64,000 nt of DNA from Topomyia yanbarensis (lineage: Eukaryota; Arthropoda; Insecta; Diptera; Culicidae). The translations under genes were made by a program, and so were the position numbers. This document shows, one piece after another, positions 1-10,690 of this stretch (positions within the stretch are counted from its first letter, which is position 1; every line of letters begins with the position of its first letter). The stretch spans positions 14,954,843-15,018,842 of the forward strand of contig NC_080671.1 of the NCBI RefSeq assembly GCF_030247195.1, read 5' to 3'. Under the pieces are notes generated by a model. That model did no database searches. It was not told the origin of the DNA and worked only from the letters and a program-made list of their open reading frames with translations.

Positions 1-197
1 CACAACTATGCTTCGCTGAATGCGTATATAACCCACTAGATGAGTACAATTACTGGTAGTTTTTTACCTCATTGATTACAATGATCAATCCATAATTAAA
101 TAAAAGATCTAACTTAATCTTTAAAATCTCGCTATTGACGCTCGTCAATTATGTTGGAATAAGCAGCGTACATCGCTCTTACTAACCCTTGTTTTAA
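1..197. other. AT-rich flank, no gene seen
   Basis: No coding region, tRNA or clear repeat can be supported here. It lies beyond the 3' side of the decayed T1/CR1-like element and, by the exon at 6,870-6,913, would be inside a host intron. Confidence 0.5.
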
Positions 198-1031
198 TTA
201 TCCAGACTGAGACAGCCGACTTCGTTCTTCCTTGATATTATATGTTGAAAATGTTTCAAGGTACTGTTGAGATGGATAAACAGGAGAACTGGTAAATACA
301 TCTCGGAGGTGATCTGCAACAAGATCTCCCGAGTCGGCTGCGGACTGTGAATTTTGTCTCGAAGATAAGCATTGTTTCGAAGGCTGCGTTGAACTTAGTT
401 CAGATATTCTCCAAATGCATTGTTTCATATTGCAGTTCAGTTCGACGAAGAATAGTTTTGTTGCCGTCAGTCCTATGATATAAGTATCGCTTTCATTGTT
501 CTCGGAGTACGTTGTGTAGACGACCAAGCTCGGCGTTCCACCACGGATACTTATAACCTGCTTTTCTGCTGACACGTTTTTAGGAACATTACGGCGAAGA
601 ATCTCATATATGACATCATAGAACGCCGCAATTGCCTGATCTAAATCATTTTCAACCAGCATCTCACGCCAATAGAGTGCACCAATGGCCATTGAGACTT
701 AAGCGCTTTTGTATCGAGTATATTCAAAGTTGATGTCGGCGTTAATTGTATCAAAAGCTTCACCATCATCAGAACGCATATCAAATCTTAAAACGAAAGG
801 TTTATGGTGAAGATCTAACTTCAATATAGATGCCGAAGGTTCAATCAGTTCCAATACGCCCGTATCGTTAATGAAAACTAGATCGAGGGTCCGTCCATTC
901 ACGCTGATACAAGCAACCAGCGTTTCTGTGATGGCCGTCGCTTGTTCCGATGTTGAATTTTCAGGCAGGTAGAACTTTTAATCGTAATCGAAAATCCACT
1001 GGAGATGAGGGAGATTGTAATCACCTACAAC
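198..1031 (-). pseudogene. T1/CR1-like non-LTR retrotransposon relic, endonuclease C-terminal part and linker
   Basis: This is the downstream part of an ORF2 apurinic-type endonuclease (APE), which nicks target DNA for target-primed reverse transcription. At 1,011-1,028 the minus strand reads VGDYNL, the conserved metal-site strand of APE (here GDYN). Around 850-902 it reads GRTLDLVFIN, the usual motif near the APE C-terminus of Jockey/CR1 elements. The linker toward the RT follows (YRYKSA..., then VIYEILRRNVPKN..., residues that normally precede a short 'PWW' segment). Stops and frame changes at about 700 and 540 break it, and the RT itself is absent. It continues upstream at 2,476 after the Penelope insertion. 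Family-level assignment is firm; the exact clade (T1/CR1 rather than Jockey) is inferred. Confidence 0.72.
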
Positions 1032-1045
1032 AAGTACATTGTCGC
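1032..1045. repeat. Left target-site duplication of the Penelope-like insertion
   Basis: AAGTACATTGTCGC occurs here and again at 2,476-2,489, exactly bracketing the insert. Removing the insert and one copy joins the APE reading frame from ...RRDN to VLVVGDYN, which shows the site before insertion. Confidence 0.9.
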
Positions 1046-2475
1046 TATTTCATGGACTTGTTGACTTTTCTCGGTGAAAATGAAAACTCCAAATTTTCCC
1101 ATTACCGCGCGTAACGTTTCGGCTTACTGCTCTTCAGCCATCGTCGGACGCCTACAAACATTTATTTAGCATTAACGTTAACATCAATTTGTTCACAAAA
1201 AATTACAAAGTTAGCATTCACAAATTAAACAACAATTACAATTAACTCACATAAACTTATATCACGCATCTCCATTCACTCTCCACCGCTAGGCGGGCGA
1301 TCACTCTTCGACTGTCTGCGTTCCTCGCTATTCCAACACTGTCGAAGCTTGGTGACCAGACCGTCGTATGTTGTGCAGAACATTCCACATTCTCTTTGTA
1401 GGTTCACCGTTTTTTCCTCGCCGAGAATTTTGATGTGAAACATCTCTGCAGTTAGTCTGCTCTCCTGGTTTACGATTCTTTCCAGTATCCGGGTGTTGTC
1501 GAAATCGAAGATGTGTCCTTCTTGCAATATGTGTTGGGCTAAACCAGTTCTCGCATCTTTTTTCTTTGCGTCGTTCTTGTGCTCCGCTACTCTCGTTTCC
1601 AGCCTTCTCCCCGTTTGTCCTATATACGTTTTGCCATCGCCTGTTCCACACGGAATCGAATACACCACGTTCTTCTGTTTCCCTGGTGGGATCGGGTCTT
1701 TCAGTTTGGAGAAAATTCTGTTTTTTTATTTTATCTTTTGGCTTGAAAGCAAGTTTTGTGTCGTGTATTCTCAGAATTTTCTCTAGTTTTTCACTGAGTC
1801 CCGGGACGTATGGCACAGCAACATATGCCATATCAGCAGTCGCATCTTTATTCTGCTGTAGTCCATTATAGTGTCTATGGACCCGATCTTTCAGAATTTT
1901 GCGAACAAACCAGTAGGGGTAATGGTTTATTCGCAATATCTTTTTGGCTGTTTCGATTGCCGATGGTCGGTTTTTACAGTCGGAGAGCTTAACTGCTCGA
2001 TCTACGAGTGCAATTGCCGTGTTGCATTTATGCGAATAGGGACTCTCTGAATTGAAATCCAGATATCTACCATCCGCTTGTTTGGGTAGCCAAACTCTTT
2101 CGATGCGATCATGGTTTCTGGTTAGCATCATGTCAAGAAATCTCAATTTCCCGTTGTCCTCCTCTTCAATGGTGAACTGGAGTTTACTGTGGAAATTATT
2201 GAACGAGTCTAAGATTTCTTGAATGTGCTCCCTTTTGCCCACACAGAAGCAATCGTTCACGTACCGACGGTACATCATTAGAGGTATTTGTTTTCTCTCT
2301 AATGATGCTATGCACTTCTGTTCCAATCGCTCCATCACCACATTCGCAATGACTGGTGAGAGTGGAGAGCCCATAGGGACGCCGAAAGTTGGAGTTTTTT
2401 TATTTTTACCGAGAAAAGTCAACAAGTCCATGAAATAAATATGTTGCGGTGACCATAAAATCTAATATCTTATAT
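1046..2475 (-). mobile_element. Penelope-like element (PLE), 5'-truncated
   Basis: A 1.43-kb insert inside the T1/CR1-like relic, with a perfect 14-bp target duplication. It codes on the minus strand for the C-terminal half of a Penelope-type RT followed by a GIY-YIG endonuclease, the diagnostic PLE order. The 5' end is cut within the RT just before the GVPMGSPLSP motif. The two ends form an inverted repeat of about 45 bp (1,049-1,094 with 2,392-2,440). The 3' noncoding part at 1,106-1,148 has a CGAAACG-containing motif shared with the fold-back at 21.6-21.8 kb. Confidence 0.9.
1276..2431 (-). pseudogene. PLE reverse transcriptase - GIY-YIG endonuclease, frameshifted
   Basis: The RT part (2,431 to about 1,730) shows GVPMGSPLSPVIANVVME (template/primer region B') and then YRRYVNDCFC, the catalytic box; the PLE norm is YVDD, so the first catalytic Asp has become Asn. 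It continues through the thumb (RINHYPYWFVRKIL). After a run of seven A on the coding strand (about 1,722-1,728) the frame shifts. The second frame (1,668-1,276) reads VVYSIPCGTGDGKTYIGQTG ... EHK, the GIY-YIG homing-type nuclease fold used by PLEs to nick DNA, and ends at a stop at 1,276. The N-terminal RT half is missing. Both the D-to-N change and the frameshift argue that the protein is inactive. Assignment is from recognised motifs. Confidence 0.88.
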
Positions 2476-2926
2476 AAGTACATTGTCGCGCCTATTAGCT
2501 TTTTCCAGAATGCTTTGGACTGCAGATGAGTGAACGTAGTACAAGTCAGAATCACTATTCGGCCTCAGATAAATGCAGCAAATATATAACGAACTCCCTG
2601 GCTGTAAACCGCGTACGACAAATTGCTCCAAACATCCAGGTATTTTTAGCACAGTCCCAGTTGGATATTTCTTTCTTACTATAAGAAAACCACCTCTGCG
2701 CCGTAGATGACTGGTGGAAGCGTTGCGATCGCATCGGTAGATTGCGTAGCTCATCATTAGCTCGGCGTTTGTACACCCAAAATCCGACGAGTATGTTTCT
2801 ATTACTTTTGGGTAAGATTCTATTGCCTTTTCGGTAACAGACCACGCAATTGCGCATTGCGGTATTAAATTCATATTCCCGCAAAGATAGTAAACGGTGG
2901 AATGACGAACTTACGTTGCTGTTCAT
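2476..2926 (-). pseudogene. T1/CR1-like endonuclease relic, central part
   Basis: On the minus strand the frame 2,874-2,470 contains AIYRCDRNASTSH...RRGGFLI and then LYICCIYLRPNSDSDLY, the conserved centre of APE domains of Jockey/CR1 elements. It ends at RRDN-VL, which continues at 1,031 beyond the Penelope insert. The first 2,476-2,489 bases are the right target duplication. Upstream (2,875-2,926) no good match remains. It was one gene with the segments at 198-1,031 and 4,533-4,823. Confidence 0.75.
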
Positions 2927-3149
2927 AAATGTGCATCACACAATCAAACACTTTTTCAGTGTGTGTCAACCTCGGCTCTGTTCGCATGTAGAATAATTCG
3001 GACGATTTCTATGATAGTATTACTACCGAGTCAAACCAACCGGAATCCTGGCGGATATCCAACCAAATTCAGGCTGGAATCTACCCCAATATTGACAGAA
3101 ACAAGCCCGAATTACAGATTTTTTACTGGGTAGGTTGGATAGCGAAAAA

Positions 3150-3445
3150 ACAAATTTTGACAGTTTCCGGATCCGGCCTAGTTGCCAGATCCGACACAGT
3201 TCCCGATCCGGACCAGTTCTCGGATCGAGACCAGTTCCCAAATTCGGACCTCCCGGATCCGAACCAGTACCTAGATCCAGACCAGTTCCCGGATCTGGAC
3301 CAGTAAAGGGATCCGGACCAGTACCCGGATCTAGCCCATCCCCTTTTCCCCTTTCCAAGTCCGGACCTGAACTAGGCCCAGACTTGGTGCTTAGATCCAG
3401 ACAAGTGTCTGGATCCGGACCCTCGGTTCAGACACGTGGATCCAA
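3150..3445. repeat. Degenerate GGATCC-rich minisatellite
   Basis: A run of imperfect units of about 16-24 bp built on GGATCCGGACCAGT / CCCGGATC. Both strands stay open through it and give proline/glycine/serine-rich shadow proteins (for example DPGTGPDP repeats on the minus strand), which I read as repeat artefacts, not genes. The GC content is far above that of the flanks. Confidence 0.75.
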
Positions 3446-3797
3446 ACCATAGGTCTTGCTTCCCGTAAATGACGGGAAGGACTGTTCATGTTTTGTGCAG
3501 TCGCTATCTTGCTGTTAACGTCCGTGATAGAAACAAAATTTCAATTTAACACCGGCCGAAGTACCCCACCACTATAGAGTTCTGTGCAAATGATTTCACT
3601 CGCACTACTTGGGGGTTTGTTTTCCTCCAGCTGTCATATGTAAAACTGTCAGTCAATTTAAACGTTTGAAATCGCTGGCCAAAAGTATTTATGATAGTGT
3701 TTAAGTGCTCTGTATCACGTTGAAACTTATTTCGGAGACGTACAATACCGGCTGGTATGAATCTACAATACAAATAATCTGACCGAAAAGTTATTTT

Positions 3798-3852
3798 CGA
3801 TTTGTTTTCCTCCACCTATCAGAAATTATGACAGGTTGAGGAAAACAAATCG
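3798..3852. repeat. 55-nt hairpin
   Basis: CGATTTGTTTTCCTC at 3,798-3,812 is matched exactly in inverted orientation at 3,838-3,852, and the stem continues inward with ACCT/AGGT and TCA/TGA separated by single mismatches. A related arm (TTTGTTTTCCTCC) occurs near 3,608-3,620. It could be a short fold-back element. Confidence 0.7.
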
Positions 3853-4532
3853 TTGAACACACTAATACAGTTACAGATTGTCAAGTAGGGTGATGAGCCC
3901 ATTATCGCTATGTTTCTATTATCACGCTACCCATTTGAAGCCATTGGTTAGAGCAGTGTCTGCCATCTTTGTTTAACGTATTGAGTCAAATGGTAGCGCA
4001 ACAATAGGGGCACTCGATTCATGTTTTCGTTGCGCTCAAACACGATAATTTCACTGTTTTCAGCGCATGTATGTTATTATCTTGGTACTTAACAACGAAG
4101 CAAAGCTATTGATGCCAATTTGTACGCATTCCATTGTTTGTAGGCCGAGTAATTAATGAATCAGTGAGGCGCCCTGCTTAGTATGGTGAAAATAGGCACT
4201 TCACCCTACTCTATTCCGAATCGTTTTTTTCTGACTGTGCTTTGAAGCTAGCCGAGTGTGAGCCGATCTTCAAATACGGAATGTGTCGTGTAGAAAAATC
4301 GAACCTCGTCTTTATCCGCATTGTGTTTACTTCGCTTGAAGCGCAATACAATGACAAGCGAAGTGCTACACACTTCCAGACAATCCAAGGCGTTAATATT
4401 TATTGAACAAGAATAGATGAAACATGAGTGCGACGCAGAGAAGATTTGAATGTGTTGGTATTGCCGTTTGGGGAATTTTTGGTTGGGACCGTTTTAGCAT
4501 GAAACGTCTTGCTATTAGAGCATTTTTTCTTT

Positions 4533-4823
4533 TTACCGTAAAGGTATTACGGCCGAGTTTTGGGTGTATATATCACCACGTAGCCAGGTTTCGGTGAGAA
4601 CAATAATGTCGTAGTCGCAACAAGTGAGGGTAACCAAGAAGGCCTGCGTTTTTGTTCTCAACGTTCTAGTAATAAACAGCCAGGAAATCAGGTGTTGTAC
4701 ACAACGGTGTGCTATAAACCAAGAGGTTTCAGGGAGCGGATTATCATTTAAGGCATAATATTCACCTAAGAAGAGACTTGTGAAGACCCCCTCACGTATC
4801 TTCTTCATATTTATAGTTTGCAA
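4533..4823 (-). pseudogene. T1/CR1-like endonuclease relic, N-terminal part
   Basis: The minus strand reads LRTKTQAFL...CCDYDIIVLTETWL, the APE N-terminus in which the Glu of TETWL binds the metal. After RGDI the match is lost and the frame ends at 4,533; the domain resumes at about 2,870. No ORF1 could be recognised upstream. This piece fixes the 5' side of the relic that runs down to 198. Confidence 0.75.
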
Positions 4824-4831
4824 TAAATTCT

Positions 4832-5345
4832 GTTTCGTTCGGAATTCTCGTTGTGGAGAAACAGTTTAATTAATCCTATATAAACCAGTATCACGCAGAC
4901 AAAATGGTTAAAACTAAAACTAAAGTGTAAAAATACATTTTTAGTAATGCAAGTGGCCATTCAAAAAGTTCTTGATCGGAAAAACTGCATTTGTCGATTC
5001 TGGAACTCATTAATAGAGGCATGAAATTTCTTGAAATTTCAAATCATCTTTTTTGGTAGAATAACAATTTCAAGTATTTGGGCACATTGATCATGTAAAA
5101 TGTGTTTTGGGGGTTTCAGTACAACTCAGTATCATTTGTTGCTACACAGTAATGTTGTATGGCAAAAATATCAGGTGAACTATTTTTCCAATTTAGTTAT
5201 AAAATATGTGCATTTTCTATAATATTATCACAGAGCTGGTATTTTTAGCGCTTTCAAACGACATTCAGTATAGAATTTAATTAAATTGGGGTTGATGCAA
5301 TTTTCAATTTTTGGCCACATATCTCCCCATAGTGCACCGCCAGTG
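4832..5345. repeat. Dispersed AT-rich repeat, copy 1
   Basis: Three sub-blocks recur in the same order and orientation at 23,815-24,775: one containing TTCGTTCGGAATTCTCGTT, one with ACAACTCAGT followed by ACAGTAAT, and one with CAGTATAGAATT followed by GTTGATG and TGGTCACAT/TGGCCACAT. The second copy is longer between blocks two and three. The sequence is not recognised as a known family. Confidence 0.5.
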
Positions 5346-6869
5346 ACCTGCTTCGTTATGTGTATCATCAATGTCATACCTGCTTTCGTCGGAAGCTAGT
5401 TCTCGTCCAGCAAACTACCGCAGATCTCTTAAGCTCCCGATCGCTTCCAGTTTCCGAAGCCACTTATTATCTTCGTGACGTTTTGTTTCGCGGCGTGATA
5501 AAGTTCGCGAACTACACTCGGACACTATCCCGAATTTCAAAGGAGCTGCGAACGAATTGAACCCTCTGTATTGTAAACCACCAAGGGTAACCGCAAACTT
5601 AGTTTTGACTGCGGTGTCAATGAAGATATCCTATGGAAATTCATACCACTGAGCGTCTTTCACTTTTCGCATAAGTGACTTAATTCTCGGCGTATTGGAC
5701 AGATGTCAAGCGATCCTCATCCAGGGAAATGATAGGCTTAAAAGATTAAAGTATTATTACTAACTCCTAGCATTTTGAGTGGGGATATTCGCAGAATTCA
5801 TCTGCATTTACCCCATGCAGTTCAGATACTGTAGGCGAACGAATTCAATTTGTTTTTGCGGTTGTGATATGAGGAATGCATTCACCATCCGCTTCCGCAC
5901 CGCGACAAACCCCATCGCACATATTTATATAAAAGTAAACCACTATTTATTCATACTCAATGAATCCATTGAATATTCTCATTGATATGTTGAAACGTAC
6001 TCATCGCACCCGCAATTCTCTTGAATGAGTATTTTTGCGAATCTGCCGAACGTTGCACTTTCGTAATAATGTAATATGCATGAACAGAAGAGCTTTCCTA
6101 ATTTGAGTGACCCTTGAATTCGGACCGGAGGGAACGGTTTTCTAAAGATAACAGTTACTTTTGTTTACATTTCATCGTACTTTCGTTTCTCGCTACAACA
6201 AACCAACACTGAGCAAAGTAGTAAACTTTCCATGATAAATACGACCAAATGGATTACTGTCATTCTTTGAGGTCGGCACATCTCCCAAATAAACTGTGTC
6301 TCTTACCTAGCGTAGCCTCCTGTAGATTCCCAGTCGGTAGCATGCTCACCGTTTATCTCATTCTCTGACAACAGGTGTCTCCAAATGAAAAATACATGAA
6401 CTTGTTCCATTCATCCTCCGGGGGAAAAAGGACCACGGGACAAATGATGAATACTTTATTATCCCCCCGGTTCTAGATTTGACAACATGTTTAGTCAGTA
6501 TATCTCACAGATAACGATACATACTCCGGTGATTTTGAAGCGAGGATACTAAATTTTTACGACGAGCACGTTTCGAATAGTTTCGTGGCTGGTGATAAAC
6601 GAAAGCTATTGAAAATGTGTATCGATAAAAGGGATGAATTTTATACTGATATAGGTAAAATATGAGCCATTAACCGAGCAAAATTTTACTGACATGTAAC
6701 AAGCGAAAATTCATCAGCTAGTTAGGCAACGAAAGCTTTTGAAGTTATGTAACAAAAGAAGGGGCTGTGCTTAAAATATGAGCCATTAACAGAGTAAAAT
6801 TTTAGTGACCCAGAACTAGCCGAACAAAGGGAAAACCCTGCTGGTGGAATTTAATATAACCAAACTCAC
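5346..6869. other. Probable intron DNA, no gene seen
   Basis: Only short open frames without family resemblance occur (such as 5,360-5,560). By the donor at 6,869/6,868 on the minus strand this is the start of a host intron. Confidence 0.5.
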
Positions 6870-6913
6870 CTAATGCCACCCACGTTGAGGATGATCCGGT
6901 TTTCTCCGTCCAT
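6870..6913 (-). CDS. Shaw: First coding exon of a Shaw-type (Kv3) voltage-gated potassium channel
   Basis: The exon is 44 nt: an ATG at 6,913-6,911 (minus strand) opens MDGENRIILNVGGI plus AG, then a consensus donor AG|GTGAGT with GT at 6,869-6,868. The motif L-N-V-G-G-x-R is the hallmark of the cytoplasmic T1 tetramerisation domain of Kv channels, and a MD-x-ENR start just before it is what I know for insect Shaw channels. Shaw subunits form delayed, non-inactivating K+ channels in the neuronal membrane. The exon ends in phase 2, so AG plus one base of the next exon makes the Arg of GGIR. An in-frame stop lies 69 nt upstream, so this ATG is the only start in the open stretch, although the upstream HHHQQQKQQQTA run would be open. 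The rest of the gene must lie to the left, outside the window. Shaw rather than another Kv family is inferred from 14 residues. Confidence 0.72.
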
Positions 6914-6985
6914 CGCGGTCTGCTGCTGCTTCTGCTGCTGATGATGATGCTTGTCCTGCTTAGGTCCAGCGTTAAATCATTTTCA
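6914..6985 (-). other. Probable 5' UTR of the potassium-channel exon, with CAG/CAT repeat
   Basis: Directly upstream of the ATG the minus strand carries CAT3-CAG3-AAG-CAG3, a small trinucleotide repeat (about 6,920-6,950), and in-frame stops near 6,980. The transcription start and any upstream splice site are not visible. The plus/minus ORFs here are artefacts of the repeat. Confidence 0.4.
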
Positions 6986-8783
6986 TAATTCATGACAGTC
7001 CATTTGTTTTCTCGGCAGAGGGTGACTCTTTTCTCTTAGCTAGATTACACTCACTCACACTGGGTCACTGGTTTTAGCTTAACGCAGATGGTAGATGTGT
7101 AATTTCCCTTTGCATTGTTCGTTTTTTCCCGTACTGTTATCGTAGCTAATCAGCAATGATGGTTGTTGCGGGCAGTTAGGGATTATCAATAATTTAGACT
7201 TTTTTTTAGCGGTCAGTGGACTAGATAAAGTGGTAGTTCATGTTTTACGTCAAGGAAAGAATATAAATAATTAGATGAAGTGGAATTGTTAAAGAATTAC
7301 TTCTAGCAAACTTATTAAAATGGTCTTAAGTGCGGAAAAGTATGGTATCGACTAGTATATTATGCAAAAATTAAAAAAGATAATACCTTAAGAAAAGGTA
7401 AACAGAGAAAGGCTCTCATATGGGCATAGGACCATTTGAATAGGTTTGCTAGATTTATCTAGTTTACCGTATGCTTAAAAAAAACTCCACCACTGGAAGA
7501 TTAAATATCAATATTTGAAGCATTTAAAACCTAATTTTAACATATTAGTTGTTCAGGATTGAAGTCTAAATCTTAGTAATCGATGAATCAAAACGGGTTA
7601 TTTGGACAATTAGTGATCACTTGTTATAATTCGAATCTCTATTTCAAAGCAGGAAAACATTGAACAAACTGTTTAATGCACTTTACCAAGGTCCATCATA
7701 CAAACAGACCATAATTGACGCGCAATCCACAGTCGAAGTTGATCACTGTTCCCGCCAACAAATTTACTGAATTCAAACTTGATTCCACAGTTCATGCACT
7801 TCGTCGAAAATTGCAATCAAATTTGCATCACTTCCCGTTGCATTATTCTACTGCCTAACGAACCGCACTTCGTTCTAGCTCGAGGAATCCGCCGCCACCG
7901 TTCTGCGTTTTGCGGTAGATTTCTTCGGTATGAAAATATCGGGAAGAAATTTCCATCCGCGCGCTACAAATCAAACATTCGCATAGCAGGCGATGATGAC
8001 GTTGGTGTTGGCTGACAATGGCTTCTGGTTTCTACCGTCATCGGGAGTATTTGCATCGGGGATTGTGCACTGCACAGACACAATTCCCGGCCACCCTTCT
8101 GCTGCTGAGCACCAAAAGCCGTAGTTTATGCGATTGTTGCTTTATTTATTTATTTATTTATGTATTCATTTTGTCGAGTGAATTTTTCATGATTTTTTAT
8201 CGTTTTACAATGTTTGGCCGGAAAATGCTGGTTTATTTGCAAGGTGGAAACGATGAATTCGCCAACGTTTCCCACGCGGCGTTTGTGTGTGTTCCTGTGT
8301 GTGGTCCTGATTGCCGCCAAAGTGAAGCTTTTTCCGAGTGGTTTCAGCCGATCTGCGAGAAATAGAAAAGATGGAAATTGGAAAAAAAGTCATGTCAGTT
8401 GGGAATGGAAACAACTTGAAATGATTTACATCAATCAACTGGAGGATAGAAACGGTTTGTTCGTAGCGAAAATGATCGTAATGTAATTTGATTAGTTTAA
8501 TGATGCCAAATTGGTTGGTGGATTTGTTGGCGAAAAACAAATCAACTGATTGCCTTATGATTTTTATACGATCCGCAAAAGGGAAAACTGAATTGTAACA
8601 GCAATTGTCATTCATCCGGACAGTCCCTGACGGAAACAAGAAATTTCTGGGAATTAAATTTAGAGAACTTTGCCTTTCTCGTATAGAAAATTTATACAAT
8701 CACTCGGAAGTTTAACCGAAGCCCGCATGGCCGCATCTCATACTACTCGTCTCAGTTCGTCGAAATTGTCAATGCGTCTGTAT
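6986..8783. other. AT-rich DNA upstream of the channel exon, no gene seen
   Basis: This stretch would hold the 5' leader, promoter or an upstream intron of the minus-strand channel gene. I see no convincing coding exon. A TTTA repeat is at 8,143-8,164. The overlapping open frames at 7,779-8,700 on both strands show no family features. Confidence 0.4.
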
Positions 8784-9049
8784 CAGGAATGCCACACTGA
8801 AATCTGTGCTTTGATTATAAAAATCTTTTTAAAATCTATGGTGCTTAAAACAGAAGAAAACTCTCTGAATATCTGTGCGATATTCTATGAAATCTATGAA
8901 AAATCGGAATATTTCGAAAAATCTGTGGAAATCTGTTTAACTTTTCATAAAAATCCCAAAATTTGTCATCTGTGAAAAAGAAACTGTGACGAAAAATTGT
9001 TCAAATTATCTGTGACATTACAGAAAAATCTGTGAATGTGGCAACCCTG
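8784..9049. mobile_element. hAT-type MITE, 266 bp
   Basis: The left end CAGGAATGCCACACT and the inverted right end CAGGGTTGCCACATT are terminal inverted repeats, with the CAGG start typical of hAT elements. The flanking 8-mers GTCTGTAT (8,776-8,783) and GTCTGTGT (9,050-9,057) differ at one base and fit an 8-bp hAT target duplication. The interior is AT-rich with repeated AAATCTGTG / AAATCTATG words and has no transposase. Confidence 0.8.
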
Positions 9050-9279
9050 GTCTGTGTCTGCATGAATTGTTTTGGTGTGCCGAAAAAATGTTCCAAAACA
9101 CCCTAAGCAGAAAAAAATATACAAAAACCAACAACTCAGTGAACAAATTTGGGCTAGACTGAGTAGAGCATTAGTGCTCTTTCCTACTTCAATTGCAGCG
9201 GCAAACTTCAGACTGTCTAATTTACTGAGCCCTTCGGTTCCTTTATATCATTTAGCACCACTTCCTCGATGAGCCATTC
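9050..9279. other. Spacer, no gene seen
   Basis: AT-rich spacer between the MITE and the GC-richer repeat region. No feature can be supported. Confidence 0.4.
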
Positions 9280-10690
9280 AAATCCCCACTTGATGGACCT
9301 AGCCTACTTCGACGGAAAATTCTTCGGCAAGAACCGAAACCGAGCCAACCAACCAGGTATCGAGGTCAGTTCGGCGATTCTGGTAGAGCAGGGCATCCGG
9401 TTCGCTGGTACCCCGACGATCCGCGACTGATGGTGTCTCGTCGCAGTCCACTCGGTCTAGTTCCCGGTGGTGAACATAGCTTACGCCGACGTAGAGTTCT
9501 CCGGCGAAAGAAGTTCTCCCGATACATCACCCAGTAGAAAATCATTCAATATCGGTGTTAACCTTCCGGCAGACACGCTAGTGCACAGAGTGAACACCAC
9601 TCAGATAAACAAGCGAAAGCGTCTTTGATCACCAGCGCCTACTCGTTCAGTGAGCCATACGCGCGACTTTAAAACGGCCAGACATAGAGCTTTCAACAGG
9701 GTATAATTTCTAAACGGGTGATTATGGACAACCCATTTTAACTTCGTTTTGCAGGTGAAGCCCATTCCTATTAGAATAATTGATAGTATAATTACATTTT
9801 TTTCCGATAGCAAAGTTACACGGGTTCGAAAACAGGATAAAATAAAATCAAAATCAGCCATAAGTCTTTACACAGCATTCACAGCTATTTAGTATCTTCG
9901 AATAAGTTGTGTGTTTTGTAATGATAAAAAATACCTTCATACATTTGGGTTAATGGGAAAAATCATAAACAAAAAAGCCACAACCCATTGCAAAAATAAG
10001 AATTGAAGGAGTTCATCATAGAAAACATCTCATAACTCAATTACTGCGAGTGACAGAGACAACATGTCTTCTGCAAAATTTATAAAAATACTGTCCTCTA
10101 CAACTTTGTCGAAGACTACCAAGTGCTATTTCTTTCGGTTCAAAAGTAAAATTTTTTACAGCCTACTATGATCAACTTTTTTCAAAAATAATATTTCCAA
10201 AAGATGGCGCTTTTTACACACACAAACACTGTAGAATATGTGAAATCGCTAATATGAACAGTTTTGACTCCAATGAATTAAGTACCTCAAAACGCTGTTT
10301 TGAGCAACTGTGCGAGCGGTAGATTTATCCCGATACCGATGTTCATTTCTGTGAACCATTTAGCTCCCCGCTTCGTCCCGATATATTCGATCTAGTCCCC
10401 GGCTGTGAACATAGTCTACTGTACGGGCTAGTCAGTATGTGCACAGGTTCATCCAGTACCTCTGGATGGAGTGTGGCTTCCGGTTCCCTGGCGCCCCAAC
10501 AACCCATTGCTAGCTATTCGACACGGTCTACTCGGTCTAATCATCAGCGATGGATCTAGCCTACCCACGAACTACCCGGTAGGGTGTCGTAGTCGGTCCA
10601 GCGACTCCGGTGAAGACTGACGTCCGGTTCGCAGGCGACCCGACGACTCGTATTCCGGAGCTATGTCGTATATTACTCCACTGATCCCCA
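9280..10690 (-). other. Probable 3' noncoding region of the R1-clade relic, with degenerate tandem units
   Basis: Two GC-rich blocks (9,280-9,600 and 10,340-10,690) share words such as TCTAGTYCCCGG.TGTGAACATAG and TCCGGTTCGC.GG..ACCCGACGA; within the second block the latter recurs at a spacing of about 143 bp (10,476 and 10,619). An AT-rich interruption lies between them (9,640-10,330) and looks like a separate insertion, though its ends were not resolved. The blocks lie just past the C-terminus of the R1-type ORF2, so 3' UTR repeats are likely; a 5' UTR from another copy is possible. Confidence 0.4.

Larger units (their letters stand above)
2927..4532. other. Unassigned insert splitting the T1/CR1-like endonuclease
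   Basis: About 1.6 kb lies between the APE N-terminal motif (NETW-type, 4,533-4,823) and its central part (2,476-2,926), where normally only some 15 codons would be. So this stretch was probably inserted. It holds a GGATCC-rich minisatellite (3,150-3,445) and a perfect-stem hairpin (3,798-3,852). I see no transposase or RT and could not define target duplications. Confidence 0.4.

Noticed and set aside
3023..3452. Proline/glycine-repeat proteins on both strands
   Set aside because: Both strands are open because of the GGATCC-type minisatellite; no start context, domain or splice site supports a gene.
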